Shown: positions 8,710 to 16,162, counted from the stretch's first letter. The stretch is DNA of 21,733 nt from Candidatus Troglogloeales bacterium (GCA_005239595.1 SBBT01000199.1:1-21733), one strand, 5' to 3'. The notes: generated from the letters alone by a model not told the origin. Translations and numbers: made by a program.

Positions 8710-9726
8710 CTAGCGTTTTACTTCCAGGGGAATTTCGTTTCCGCGGGCCATTTTCATCAAGTCCATTACCGCCTGTCTTGGCGGTTTGTCTTCGAATAGA
8801 ACGCGATGAATTTCACGGATAATCGGCATGTCGACCTTATGTCTTTGCGAGAGGGCGTAGGCTGCCTCCGTCGTATAAACCCCTTCTGCGACCGTCTGCA
8901 TTCTTTTTAAGATTTTTGAAAGGGGGATCCCTTTCCCGATCTCTTCGCCCACTTTCCGGTTGCGCGAGAGCGTCCCGCTGCAGGTCAAAAAAAGATCGCC
9001 CATGCCGGACAGCCCGTAGAAGGTGTTGATGTCAGCCCCCATGGCGATGCCGAGCCTGGCGATTTCCACGAGGCCGCGCGTCATCAATACCGATTTGGTA
9101 TTGAATCCAAACCCCAGGCCGTCTGAGCCTCCGGCCGCCAGGGCAATCACATTTTTTAAGGCGCCTCCCACCTGAACGCCGGTTACGTCCTGACTCAGAA
9201 AGAGCTTGAAGGTGGGGGTGGAAAAGGCCGTCTGGATTCTGGCGGCCAGGCGCATATCGGCGGCTGCGAGAGAGACGGCGGTGGGATGTCCCTGGATGAC
9301 TTCCTGGGCGAAACTCGGACCGGATAAAACGGCAATATCCTGATTGCCCTTGCGGCCCAGCACGTCGCAGGCCACATCGGACATCAGCATCAGCGTGTTT
9401 CGCTCGATTCCCTTGGTGGCAATCATTAAGGGAGTGTCATCCGCCAAGAGGGGACGCATTCGGGTTAAAATCTCTCGCGCAACATGAGAGGGGGTGGCCA
9501 GGAGGGCCCATTTTGCCTTTAATAAAACCTCCTCCAGATGAGAACTGGCAAAGAGGGACGGGGAAAGCGTAACACCGGGAAGATAGCGCTCGTTGACATG
9601 GCGGCGTTGAATCGACTCCACCACCTCCTTTTCATAAACCCAAAGTGACGTACGATGCCCTTTTTTTGCCAGGAGTCCCGCCAGGGCTGTCCCCCAGCTT
9701 CCGCCTCCTATGACAGCGATTTTCAC
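8710..9726 (-). CDS. gpsA: Glycerol-3-phosphate dehydrogenase [NAD(P)+]
   Basis: GpsA reduces dihydroxyacetone phosphate to sn-glycerol 3-phosphate, the backbone for phospholipids, in the cytoplasm. The 338-aa length is normal. The N-terminal dinucleotide site GGGSWGTALA (7-16) is intact. The substrate/catalytic lysines expected for the family are seen as K105 in ATKGIE and K191 in GGALKNVIALAAG, followed by GLSGMGDLFLTC. Start is GTG at 9726 (minus strand), with a GGGG stretch upstream. Its leader is about 110 nt if the proposed promoter at 9841-9870 is right. It heads a two-gene minus-strand unit with the alpha/beta hydrolase. Confidence 0.97.
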   Translation of the reverse strand: MKIAVIGGGSWGTALAGLLAKKGHRTSLWVYEKEVVESIQRRHVNERYLPGVTLSPSLFASSHLEEVLLKAKWALLATPSHVAREILTRMRPLLADDTPLMIATKGIERNTLMLMSDVACDVLGRKGNQDIAVLSGPSFAQEVIQGHPTAVSLAAADMRLAARIQTAFSTPTFKLFLSQDVTGVQVGGALKNVIALAAGGSDGLGFGFNTKSVLMTRGLVEIARLGIAMGADINTFYGLSGMGDLFLTCSGTLSRNRKVGEEIGKGIPLSKILKRMQTVAEGVYTTEAAYALSQRHKVDMPIIREIHRVLFEDKPPRQAVMDLMKMARGNEIPLEVKR

Positions 9727-9745
9727 GTGATAAACCCCGATAACG

Positions 9746-9776
9746 CGGCATGGCCGTCCGTGCCGACTATTTTTTA
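9746..9776 (+). terminator. Hairpin followed by a T-run, rightward orientation
   Basis: cggcatgg-ccgt-ccgtgccg (9746-9765) pairs over 8 bp with one G-U pair when read on the plus strand, and is followed by actattttttag. That is terminator-like for rightward transcription, but no plus-strand gene ends here. On the minus strand it is part of the gpsA leader and has a C-A mismatch. It may stop antisense transcripts entering from gpsA, or may be fortuitous. Confidence 0.25.
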
Positions 9777-9840
9777 GAGAGGGAGCGGACGATTTGTATG
9801 GATAAAGAGATCTTAAAGATACCTCCTCGCCAAGGCGGCC

Positions 9841-9870
9841 ATTCTAACATAATCTTTTCTGATCTGTATC
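9841..9870 (-). promoter_or_regulatory. Candidate promoter for gpsA-hydrolase (extended -10)
   Basis: On the minus strand TGT-TAGAAT (an extended -10) lies at 9841-9849. A half-matching -35, GATACA, lies 18 bp upstream at 9865-9870. The first gene downstream is gpsA, 115 bp away. The same TTATGTTAGA-TGG block is repeated in inverted orientation in the pilD promoter. Confidence 0.45.
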
Positions 9871-9899
9871 GAGTTTGCCGGGTCGGTTGAGCTCTGTTA

Positions 9900-9928
9900 T
9901 TGCCGTGTTTTTGGCCTTATGTTAGACT
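9900..9928 (+). promoter_or_regulatory. Candidate promoter for pilD and the pilus cluster
   Basis: TTGCCG at 9900-9905 and TAGACT at 9923-9928 are separated by 17 bp, with TGT directly before the -10 (extended -10). The pilD start is 50 bp downstream. The spacing and both elements fit sigma70. I see no matching sigma54 -24/-12 site here. Confidence 0.5.
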
Positions 9929-9977
9929 GGTTTAATGGATGTTCCATATCCAGATAAACCGAGGAGACGCTTGATAG

Positions 9978-10742
9978 GTGGTTGAAATAACAGTATTTAT
10001 TTATGGGCTGGTTGTCGGAAGTTTTATCAATGTCTGTGTCCATCGCCTGCCGAGGGGTGAGTCTATTATCCTTCCGCGATCGCATTGTCCGGCCTGCCAC
10101 AAAACGCTTGCATTTTATGACAATATCCCGCTGGTTAGTTTTCTCCTGTTAAAAGGGAGGTGTCGGTCGTGCCGTGTCTCTATCCCATGGCGGTACCCCT
10201 TTGTGGAGCTTTTGCACGGTATGGGCGCCCTTTTTGTGGCGGGTCAGTTTGGGCTTTCCACCCAGTTTGTCGTGTATTTCCTCTTTTTTGCTTCTCTAAT
10301 GGCGGTGACCTTGATCGACTTTTCCCATCAGATTGTGCCCGATGCCATTACGATTCCCGGAATGATCTGCGGCCTGGTCGCATCATCGACCGTTCTTCCC
10401 TCCGGCGTGGTAAACGCGCTCATAGGGCTTTTTCTGGGAGGCGGGCTTTTCTATCTGTTGGCAATCTTGTCCGAGCGGTTTTTAAAGAAAGAGGGGATGG
10501 GCGGAGGGGACATTAAACTGATTGCCATGATCGGGGCGTTTCTCGGCTGGCAGGAGATGTTGTTGAGCATGTTCCTTGCCTCGTTAACAGGATCGGTAAC
10601 CGGCCTTCTCCTGATCTTGCTCCGCAAGAAACGGCGTGAGGATCCCCTTCCGTTCGGGCCTTTTTTGGCGTTGGGGGCGCTGGTCGCTCTCTTTTTTGGA
10701 GACGAAATTCTCTATCGCTATTTCATGCTGGGCCGACCATAA
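9978..10742 (+). CDS. pilD: Prepilin peptidase / N-methyltransferase
   Basis: PilD is an inner-membrane aspartic protease that cuts the leader of type IV prepilins after the conserved glycine and N-methylates the new N-terminus. The 254-aa protein has the full bifunctional form. Cytoplasmic zinc-binding cysteines are C37-x-x-C40 and C62-x-x-C65, next to GSFINVCVHRLP. The protease aspartates are D114 (LIDF) and D178 in the GGGD motif. About seven or eight membrane segments are visible. GTG at 9978 has GAGGAG at 9961-9966. It leads the pilus cluster, and its substrates would include the four pilin-like products encoded at 13343-16098. Confidence 0.95.
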   Translation: MVEITVFIYGLVVGSFINVCVHRLPRGESIILPRSHCPACHKTLAFYDNIPLVSFLLLKGRCRSCRVSIPWRYPFVELLHGMGALFVAGQFGLSTQFVVYFLFFASLMAVTLIDFSHQIVPDAITIPGMICGLVASSTVLPSGVVNALIGLFLGGGLFYLLAILSERFLKKEGMGGGDIKLIAMIGAFLGWQEMLLSMFLASLTGSVTGLLLILLRKKRREDPLPFGPFLALGALVALFFGDEILYRYFMLGRP

Positions 10743-10840
10743 GCTTCGCGTACCGGTTGTGACGGTTGCTTGATTTCGGTCACGGTTGTTTCCTCATACC
10801 CAAAGGTTTGGTTTCTGATAGAGGGTCTAACGGGCGACGA

Positions 10841-11911
10841 ATGACTGGAAAATTGGTAAAGCTGTCCAAAGAAAAACGGATGGAGCAATATAGCGAGAAC
10901 ATCCTTCAGAGTGTGGCGAGCGGCGTCTTAACGTTGAATCAAAAGCGATTGATTACGACCATCAACACGGCAGCCGCGACGATTTTAAATTTTCACCCGA
11001 CAGCGGTTTTAGGGAGGTCGTACACGGTGGTTTTTGGAAAGAATCAAAAAATTGCCTCGTTGTTGAAAGGGGTTCTTCATGATGGAAACGAGGCGATCCG
11101 ACAAGAATGTGAAATCGAACGGGCGGATGGGAAGATCGTTTGTCTGGGGATGAGCACCACGTCGCTTCGAGATCAACAAAACAAGATTATTGGGGCAGCT
11201 TTGGTTTTTACAGACCTGACAGATATGAAGCGGTTGCGGGATCAGGTGGAATTGTCAAAACGATTGACGACCATGGGGGAGATGTCTGCCTGGATTGCCC
11301 ATGAGTTTCGCAATTACATGGGAACGATCCTGGGATTATCCCGGCTTCTCTCCAAAAACATCAATCCCGATCATCCCGGACAAGCGATGATCAAGACCAT
11401 CAATCAGGAACTCTCATCGATGGATCGGTTGATTACCGAAATCCTTTCCTATGCGAAAATGACCGCCGTTCAACGGGTGCCCGTTTCACTCGACACCCTG
11501 ATTGCCGATCTGATGGAGCAGTTTATTGCAGCGGGCGCCTATCCTCACGTTCGATGGTCTTCCTCTTTTGCTGAAGGCCTGAAGGTGTCGGCCGATCCGC
11601 TTTTGATGCAACAGGCTATTTCCAATATTATTCAGAATGCGTTGGAGGCGATGCAGGGAGAGGGGACGATCCATATCCACGCGATGGCCCGTTCAGAGGA
11701 AATGGTTGAGATCAAGATATCTGATAGTGGTCCCGGAATATCAAAAGACCATCTGGATAAAATTTTTCTCCCATTTTTCACCACAAAAGAAAAAGGGACG
11801 GGATTGGGCCTCCCCCTGGTTCAGAAAATTATCGTTTCGCATGGCGGCCGGGTGTCGGTTGAGAGTATGGAAGGGACCGGAACGACGTTTACCCTTTATC
11901 TCCCTTCCTAG
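10841..11911 (+). CDS. PAS-domain sensor histidine kinase (soluble, NtrB/AtoS-like)
   Basis: This is the sensor half of a two-component pair. A PAS domain spans about residues 15-130. It is followed by a HisKA dimerisation helix with the phosphoacceptor H154 (WIAHEFRN) and a GHKL ATPase domain with N266 (NIIQNALEAM), D295 (DSGPGI) and GTGLGL (319-324). No membrane helix is seen, so it should sense a cytoplasmic signal, unlike classic PilS. An in-frame TTG at 10766 would add 25 residues that do not resemble the family, so ATG at 10841 is preferred; ATG at 10880 is also possible. It lies 32 bp before the response regulator gene and is presumably its cognate partner. Confidence 0.9.
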   Translation: MTGKLVKLSKEKRMEQYSENILQSVASGVLTLNQKRLITTINTAAATILNFHPTAVLGRSYTVVFGKNQKIASLLKGVLHDGNEAIRQECEIERADGKIVCLGMSTTSLRDQQNKIIGAALVFTDLTDMKRLRDQVELSKRLTTMGEMSAWIAHEFRNYMGTILGLSRLLSKNINPDHPGQAMIKTINQELSSMDRLITEILSYAKMTAVQRVPVSLDTLIADLMEQFIAAGAYPHVRWSSSFAEGLKVSADPLLMQQAISNIIQNALEAMQGEGTIHIHAMARSEEMVEIKISDSGPGISKDHLDKIFLPFFTTKEKGTGLGLPLVQKIIVSHGGRVSVESMEGTGTTFTLYLPS

Positions 11912-11943
11912 TCGGTTACGATAGAAGCCGTAAGGTACTGACA

Positions 11944-13320
11944 ATGGAAACCATCCTGGTTGTTGAGGACATGGAAAGTTTAGGGCAGATGTTGTCGCAG
12001 GCGTTACAGACGGAGGGATATGCGGTCATTTTAGCGAAAGACGGGCGCGAAGGGATTGCAAAAATTCGTGAAGAGACGATGGACCTGGTTGTCACCGATC
12101 TAAAGCTGCCTCATAAGAGCGGGCTCGACATCCTTCATGCCGTTAGGGAACAAAACCCGAATCTCCCCGTGATTCTTATGACGGCGTATGGGTCCATTGA
12201 GACGGCGGTTAAGGCGGTCAAAGAAGGGGCGTATGATTTTCTGACAAAACCGTTTGATCCCGACAGCCTGATCTTGCAGATTAAAAAGGCATTGGATCGA
12301 CAACGCCTGATCACTGAAAATACCATATTAAAAGAGGCCCTGACCCATCAACTGGGCGTCCCCACCATTATTGGAAAGGCGCCCATCCTGCTCTCCGCAG
12401 TGGAGCAAATACGAAAGGTGGCGCCTGGCAGAACAACCGTTTTTCTGACCGGTGAAAGCGGGACAGGCAAGGAGTTGTTCGCCCGAGCGGTACATGCGCT
12501 CAGCCCCCGCCATGACAAGCCGATGGTGGCCATTAATTGCGCGGCTATTCCGCACGGGCTCTTGGAAAGCGAGCTCTTTGGCCATGAACGCGGCGCGTTT
12601 ACGGGAGCGGTCGGGAGAAAAACTGGAAAGTTTGAGTTGGCTGACCAGGGAACCCTTTTCATGGATGAAATCGGCGAGATGGACCTTTCGTTACAGGCGA
12701 AGTTGCTTCGGGTCTTGGAAGAGCATGAACTGATGCGTGTGGGAGGTGTGACAACAGTTAAAATAGATGTCCGTATGGTGGTGGCGACCAACAAAGATCT
12801 GACGCAATTACTACAGCAAAAATTGTTCAGGGAGGACCTCTATTACCGGTTGAATGGGTTCCCTGTCGCGATCCCGCCTCTTAGGGAGCGCAGGGAGGAT
12901 ATCCCTGCACTGGTCAATCATTTTATCGCGCATTATGCGAAGGAGATGAAAAAAGGGGTCAAGGCCGTCTCGCCCGAGGCAATGGCGCTGCTGACCTCCC
13001 ATCCCTGGCCTGGAAACATTCGGGAATTGAGGAATAGCATCGAGCGGGCGATGATTTTCTGCGATGGGGAGGTCCTCTATCCCGGGCATCTCGGTCTACG
13101 GAGGAAAGTTCCATCCGGAATTTCTTTTAGGGATATCCCGATGGAGGGGACGCTCCAGTATGTCAGCAGCCAGGCCAGCCAGCTGGTGGAGTCGAGAATG
13201 ATCGCCAAGGTTCTTGAAGAGACGGGTGGAAACAAGACGCTCGCGGCCAGGAAACTGAAAGTCAGCTACAAGACATTATTAACGAAGATTAAGGCCTACG
13301 GAATTGAAAAGGTGGACTGA
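11944..13320 (+). CDS. Sigma54-dependent response regulator (NtrC/PilR family)
   Basis: This activates transcription by sigma54 RNA polymerase after phosphorylation. In its 458 aa the receiver domain (1-120) has phosphoacceptor D52, T80 and K102. The AAA+ domain (about 140-365) has Walker A GESGTGKE (170-177), the sigma54-contacting GAFTGA loop (217-222) and Walker B with D241-E242. A Fis-type helix-turn-helix closes the protein (about 415-455, with NKTLAARKLKVSYKTL). All key residues are present. It lies between the kinase and the minor pilin genes, which suggests a PilR-like role. I found no convincing sigma54 promoter inside the window, so its targets may lie elsewhere, or it may be only cotranscribed. 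Confidence 0.95.
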   Translation: METILVVEDMESLGQMLSQALQTEGYAVILAKDGREGIAKIREETMDLVVTDLKLPHKSGLDILHAVREQNPNLPVILMTAYGSIETAVKAVKEGAYDFLTKPFDPDSLILQIKKALDRQRLITENTILKEALTHQLGVPTIIGKAPILLSAVEQIRKVAPGRTTVFLTGESGTGKELFARAVHALSPRHDKPMVAINCAAIPHGLLESELFGHERGAFTGAVGRKTGKFELADQGTLFMDEIGEMDLSLQAKLLRVLEEHELMRVGGVTTVKIDVRMVVATNKDLTQLLQQKLFREDLYYRLNGFPVAIPPLRERREDIPALVNHFIAHYAKEMKKGVKAVSPEAMALLTSHPWPGNIRELRNSIERAMIFCDGEVLYPGHLGLRRKVPSGISFRDIPMEGTLQYVSSQASQLVESRMIAKVLEETGGNKTLAARKLKVSYKTLLTKIKAYGIEKVD

Positions 13321-13342
13321 ATATTTAGCGTATGTAACTGCG

Positions 13343-13879
13343 ATGCCATGCAAGCCCCGTTGCCGTGTTGCCGGGTTGGCACCCCGTGGCAGTGTGTTCC
13401 CGCTTAGGGGTTACACCCTGGTTGAGCTCCTGATCGTGATGGCCCTCGTGGGTGTCGTGATCTCGATAGGCGCCATGAATTTCGCCGCGCAGATGCCGCA
13501 CGATAATCTGCGTCATGCCGCGTCAGCGGTCGTTTCTGATTTGAGATTTACCCGCCAGACGGCGATTACAAAAGGGATAGAGAATGCGATCGAGTTTTCC
13601 TCGGGGGCATACGTGTTGCCCAAGTATGTAAAATTCGGACTCTCCGGCGGTGTTAATAAACCTCCCAGTGGAGAAGAAAGTGGCTGGAATGCTCAGGTTG
13701 ATGGCGTTACCTTCCATGACAACACGGCGACATTTAAACCAGATGGGGTAATCAAGAGTGCGGGGACCATTTTTTTAACCAATACCCCGTTCGGTAATGA
13801 AACCAGGGCGATTACCGTCAACTTCACCGGGCGTGTCAAGGCGTTTAAGTGGAATGAAAATGCAAAAGAATGGGAATAG
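13343..13879 (+). CDS. GspH/FimT-family pseudopilin
   Basis: This is a type IV pilin-like minor subunit. The prepilin signature RG|YTLVELLIVMALVGVV gives cleavage after Gly, Glu at mature position 5, and a hydrophobic helix. A GspH-like pattern (LRHAASAVVSDLRFTRQTAI) and a beta-rich tail follow. Minor pilins of this kind prime pilus or pseudopilus assembly at the inner membrane. The start is unsure. ATG at 13343 gives a 23-residue leader; GTG at 13394 gives MFPLRG, the short leader typical of the class; TTG at 13304 would overlap the end of the regulator gene. None has a strong ribosome site. The 3' end overlaps the PilV-like gene by about 20-26 bp. Confidence 0.85.
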   Translation: MPCKPRCRVAGLAPRGSVFPLRGYTLVELLIVMALVGVVISIGAMNFAAQMPHDNLRHAASAVVSDLRFTRQTAITKGIENAIEFSSGAYVLPKYVKFGLSGGVNKPPSGEESGWNAQVDGVTFHDNTATFKPDGVIKSAGTIFLTNTPFGNETRAITVNFTGRVKAFKWNENAKEWE

Positions 13880-14216
13880 CGGTTTTTCCCTTGTCGAGGT
13901 GATGGTCGCCATGTTGGTTCTATCTGTAGGGCTTCTGGCCTGCGCAGGACTTTTTGGAACCGGTTTTTCTGCCCTCCAGGTGGGCAATCAAAGAACCATG
14001 GCAGAGCAGTTTGCTAAAAACAAGATGGCATCGCTCGTACAATCAAACCCCGTGCTTTTGACGGGCGGAAGTGATGATCCCGGCTCCGGCATGAAGCGGG
14101 AGTGGAGTGTGGTCTGTGATACGGCGTGTGCCATTCGAACGGTCAGCGTAACGGTGACGTGGGGGACAGGGGAACAACAAAAGAAGCTTTTATTGAAAAG
14201 GTTTGTCTTCTATTAG
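13860..14216 (+). CDS. pilV: PilV-like type IV minor pilin
   Basis: A short prepilin of 118 aa. The leader MQKNGNSG is cut before FSLVEVMVAM, with Glu at mature position 5, and the helix runs on as LVLSVGLLACAGLF. The pattern A..QF.KNKMASL..SNP after the helix is typical of PilV. Two cysteines (in CDTAC) could form a disulfide near the C-terminus. ATG at 13854 or 13860 both give proper leaders. Both lie inside the 3' end of the FimT-like gene, so translation is probably coupled. An in-frame ATG at 13797 would add residues foreign to a leader. The symbol is by similarity and gene order. Confidence 0.82.
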   Translation: MQKNGNSGFSLVEVMVAMLVLSVGLLACAGLFGTGFSALQVGNQRTMAEQFAKNKMASLVQSNPVLLTGGSDDPGSGMKREWSVVCDTACAIRTVSVTVTWGTGEQQKKLLLKRFVFY

Positions 14217-14238
14217 GGGGGGCCTCTCCCCCGGAGGT
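14217..14238 (+). promoter_or_regulatory. PilW-like gene ribosome-binding region with G-run/C-run hairpin
   Basis: Directly after the PilV stop, a run of Gs (14216-14222) faces a run of five Cs (14228-14232), giving a short hairpin just ahead of GGAGGT (14233-14238). The loop CCTC (14223-14226) could instead pair with GAGG (14234-14237) and hide the ribosome site. Ribosomes finishing PilV would disturb either fold, so this may couple the two genes. Confidence 0.4.
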
Positions 14239-14251
14239 ATAAAAAACGCGC

Positions 14252-15031
14252 ATTTGCCTGTCAAACAGGAAGAAACGAATTTACAATCCAAACGGGACAA
14301 CCTTCGTTGAACTGGTTGTGGCGATTACCATCATGCTGATCGTAGCCGGCGCCGCCTATGAGCTGTTGGAAAGATTTTATCGAAATTATCAGATACAAGA
14401 GGCGGTTGCAGAGATGCAGCAACAGGCGCGAGTGGCCGCTGACCTGATTTCTCGGGAGATACGTTTTTCAGGATTAGACCCGACTGGGGTTGTTTTTCTT
14501 GCCGGTCAGCCGAATTCTGCCAAAAAGACGAAAGCCACCAGTAAAGTGGCAGGTACTGGAGATTGCGTGAATGGTCCTCATTCTGCGGAAAAGATTTTGG
14601 AGGCAACACCCAGCGTTTTTCATTATCTGGCAGACATAAATGGCAATGGGACATTGAATAGTCCTTCCGACAGAGAGGAGGATATTCGTTACGAATGGGT
14701 GGGACAGTCGGGTCTTAATTCCTGTAATGTGACAGGGCCCGCCTATACGCTGTATCGGGATACCGGCGGAAATGGCCAAACCGTGGCAGAAAACGTGGTC
14801 TACTTTAAGCTGGCCTACTTTGACGAGGATGGAAAGGAATTGTCCACCCTCTCAAGCCCGGCGATGAGGGCAACAATTAGAAAAGTGGTTATGACGGTCT
14901 GTGCCCGAACGGATCGCCCCTATCCGGCCTCCGTGTCAATCGCTTCCTCCTGCACCATTCCTGGTTTCTTTCCCGAGGCGGGTTATGGAACCCGTATGGT
15001 GATCCTAGATCTATGGTTGAAAAATATGTAA
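14252..15031 (+). CDS. pilW: PilW-like type IV minor pilin, non-canonical start
   Basis: A prepilin of about 259 aa. The frame before the first GTG (14318) still encodes a basic leader NRKKRIYNPNG, then TTFVELVVAIT with Glu at mature position 5, so the true start must be upstream. Going back in frame to the stop at 14240-14242 there is no ATG, GTG or TTG. ATT at 14252, CTG at 14258 and ACG at 14246 are the only near-cognate choices. A strong GGAGGT site is at 14233-14238. I list ATT (13 bp from the site); ACG has better spacing. The globular part has four cysteines and the EMQQQARVAADLISREIRFSG stretch typical of PilW. Starting at GTG 14318 would delete the cleavage site. A base-call error is the other explanation. 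Confidence 0.8.
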   Translation: MCLSNRKKRIYNPNGTTFVELVVAITIMLIVAGAAYELLERFYRNYQIQEAVAEMQQQARVAADLISREIRFSGLDPTGVVFLAGQPNSAKKTKATSKVAGTGDCVNGPHSAEKILEATPSVFHYLADINGNGTLNSPSDREEDIRYEWVGQSGLNSCNVTGPAYTLYRDTGGNGQTVAENVVYFKLAYFDEDGKELSTLSSPAMRATIRKVVMTVCARTDRPYPASVSIASSCTIPGFFPEAGYGTRMVILDLWLKNM

Positions 15032-16098
15032 TGCGGTATCTTCGGCGTCAAAACGGAATCGCCCTGTTCGTGGCGATATTTATTCTGCTGCTTAGTTTCC
15101 CTCTCGGATTCCTGGCTGTTCAGGTTTCGACGACAGAGATGCGGATTGCAAATTACGCGGCGGATACGCTTTCTGTAGAGTCTCTTGCGGAATCGGGTGT
15201 GGAAAAGGTTCTCTCGTGGGTAAGGGACCCGATCCAATCGCCGAATGAAATTTTTTTTTCAAAATTAAAAACCTATCCTCCGATTCCCTGCGTGAAAACA
15301 AAAGAGGATCCCGATTATCTCGTCTCGGCGGATTCTCTCAAAAGCCAGTTTTCCGATTTAAAAGAAATGGGAACGATGGCGGCCCTCCGTTTCTATAAGT
15401 CGTCTCATCCACGGGGAATCTGCATGGTTGAAGGGACGGCCCGGAAAGAGAATGGCGCGACGGTGACGGTAAAGGTGGAGCTGGTTCGTCCGTTAAGACC
15501 GATTTCAAGAGGGGTGGTAGGAACGGTAACGGGTTCGGGAACGAAATCCGAAGTGTGTAACCCTGCCCTGATCGACCCCCCGGTTCCAGTGGAGTGGGCC
15601 GACCTGTCCGATTTTGTAAAAAGATACGGAAGCTATTATCTGGTGACGCAGACCGGCACGTTAAAGAAGAATGGAACCGATACCCAAAAACCCTTTGACG
15701 ATATTTTTAATGATTCCAACAAAGATTATGGACTGGTGCTGATTGACACCACTTCAGAAAGCAGCACATCGCCGATCTTGATGATGCGGGATCATTATAA
15801 GGGCTATTTTTACTTTTCGCGGGATATCAACCTTTCTGGTGCGTATCAGGATGGAAAGGTTGTTTCAGCGCCTAATTGTGCCGCATCCAAAGTGAATCTT
15901 GACGGATTTTTTTATGTAAAGGGGACTATCACGGTGAACCGCAGTTTTTCAGCTTATGGCGCGGTTTTCGCTGACACTATCCATATTTCCGGCACAAATG
16001 AATTAAAGGTTTGGTATAACGCTGAATATAAAACAGCAAATTTTGCAAGTCCGACTCCCTTTCCTCCGGTCATTCCATTACGAGGAACATGGCAGTAG
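15031..16098 (+). CDS. pilX: PilX-like minor pilin / pilus assembly protein
   Basis: A protein of 355 aa whose N-terminus, RRQNG|IALFVAIFILLL followed by AVQVSTTEMRIA, fits the PilX N-terminal family. The remainder is much longer than the classical PilX of about 200 aa. From about residue 240 it has repeated G-x-hydrophobic patterns (GYFYFSRDINLSG, GFFYVKGTITV, AYGAVFADTIHISG), suggesting a beta-solenoid-like domain, as in other long PilX-like proteins. ATG at 15031 overlaps the PilW stop as TAATG; ATG at 15013 would add six residues. It is the last gene of the pilin block. No PilY1 or PilE gene follows. Confidence 0.8.
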   Translation: MRYLRRQNGIALFVAIFILLLSFPLGFLAVQVSTTEMRIANYAADTLSVESLAESGVEKVLSWVRDPIQSPNEIFFSKLKTYPPIPCVKTKEDPDYLVSADSLKSQFSDLKEMGTMAALRFYKSSHPRGICMVEGTARKENGATVTVKVELVRPLRPISRGVVGTVTGSGTKSEVCNPALIDPPVPVEWADLSDFVKRYGSYYLVTQTGTLKKNGTDTQKPFDDIFNDSNKDYGLVLIDTTSESSTSPILMMRDHYKGYFYFSRDINLSGAYQDGKVVSAPNCAASKVNLDGFFYVKGTITVNRSFSAYGAVFADTIHISGTNELKVWYNAEYKTANFASPTPFPPVIPLRGTWQ

Positions 16099-16130
16099 TT
16101 TTTAACGCCTGATCGGAGCAAGAAAGAGTG

Positions 16131-16139
16131 TGTTATACT
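16131..16139 (+). promoter_or_regulatory. Candidate extended -10 promoter for the small ORF-phoH unit
   Basis: TGT-TATACT is a strong extended -10 element. At the 17-bp position upstream (16111-16116) the sequence is GATCGG, which is a poor -35; extended -10 promoters can tolerate that. Transcription would begin near 16146 and cover the 50-aa ORF, phoH, ybeY, ftsY and possibly uvrB. Confidence 0.45.
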
Positions 16140-16150
16140 TTAGGAGCCAA

Positions 16151-16162
16151 CCTATATATAGG
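16151..16162. repeat. 12-bp palindrome at the predicted transcript start
   Basis: cctatatatagg is perfectly self-complementary and lies just downstream of the predicted start site. A second short hairpin, aggca-tccg-tgcct (16167-16180), follows in the leader of the small ORF. An operator or mRNA 5' structure is possible. The remainder of the 16099-16202 stretch holds nothing else I can recognise. Confidence 0.35.

Larger units (their letters stand above)
9839..9930. repeat. 14-bp inverted repeat between divergent gpsA and pilD
   Basis: The arms are at 9839-9852 (minus-strand reading ttatgttagaatgg) and 9917-9930 (plus-strand reading ttatgttagactgg). They match at 13 of 14 positions and are 64 bp apart. 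Each arm contains the proposed -10 element of the gene it faces. Confidence 0.6.

Noticed and set aside
10755..10773. GG...GC sigma54-like spacing before the kinase gene
   Set aside because: The gap is 11 bp instead of 10 and the bases around GG do not match.
13377..13390. Sigma54-like TGGCAC...GC motif ahead of the FimT-like pilin
   Set aside because: The GG and GC elements are separated by 9 bp instead of the required 10, and the site lies within the possible leader codons.
13797..13853. Longer start for the PilV-like pilin
   Set aside because: It would put about 20 foreign residues before a normal short prepilin leader and overlaps the FimT-like gene deeply.
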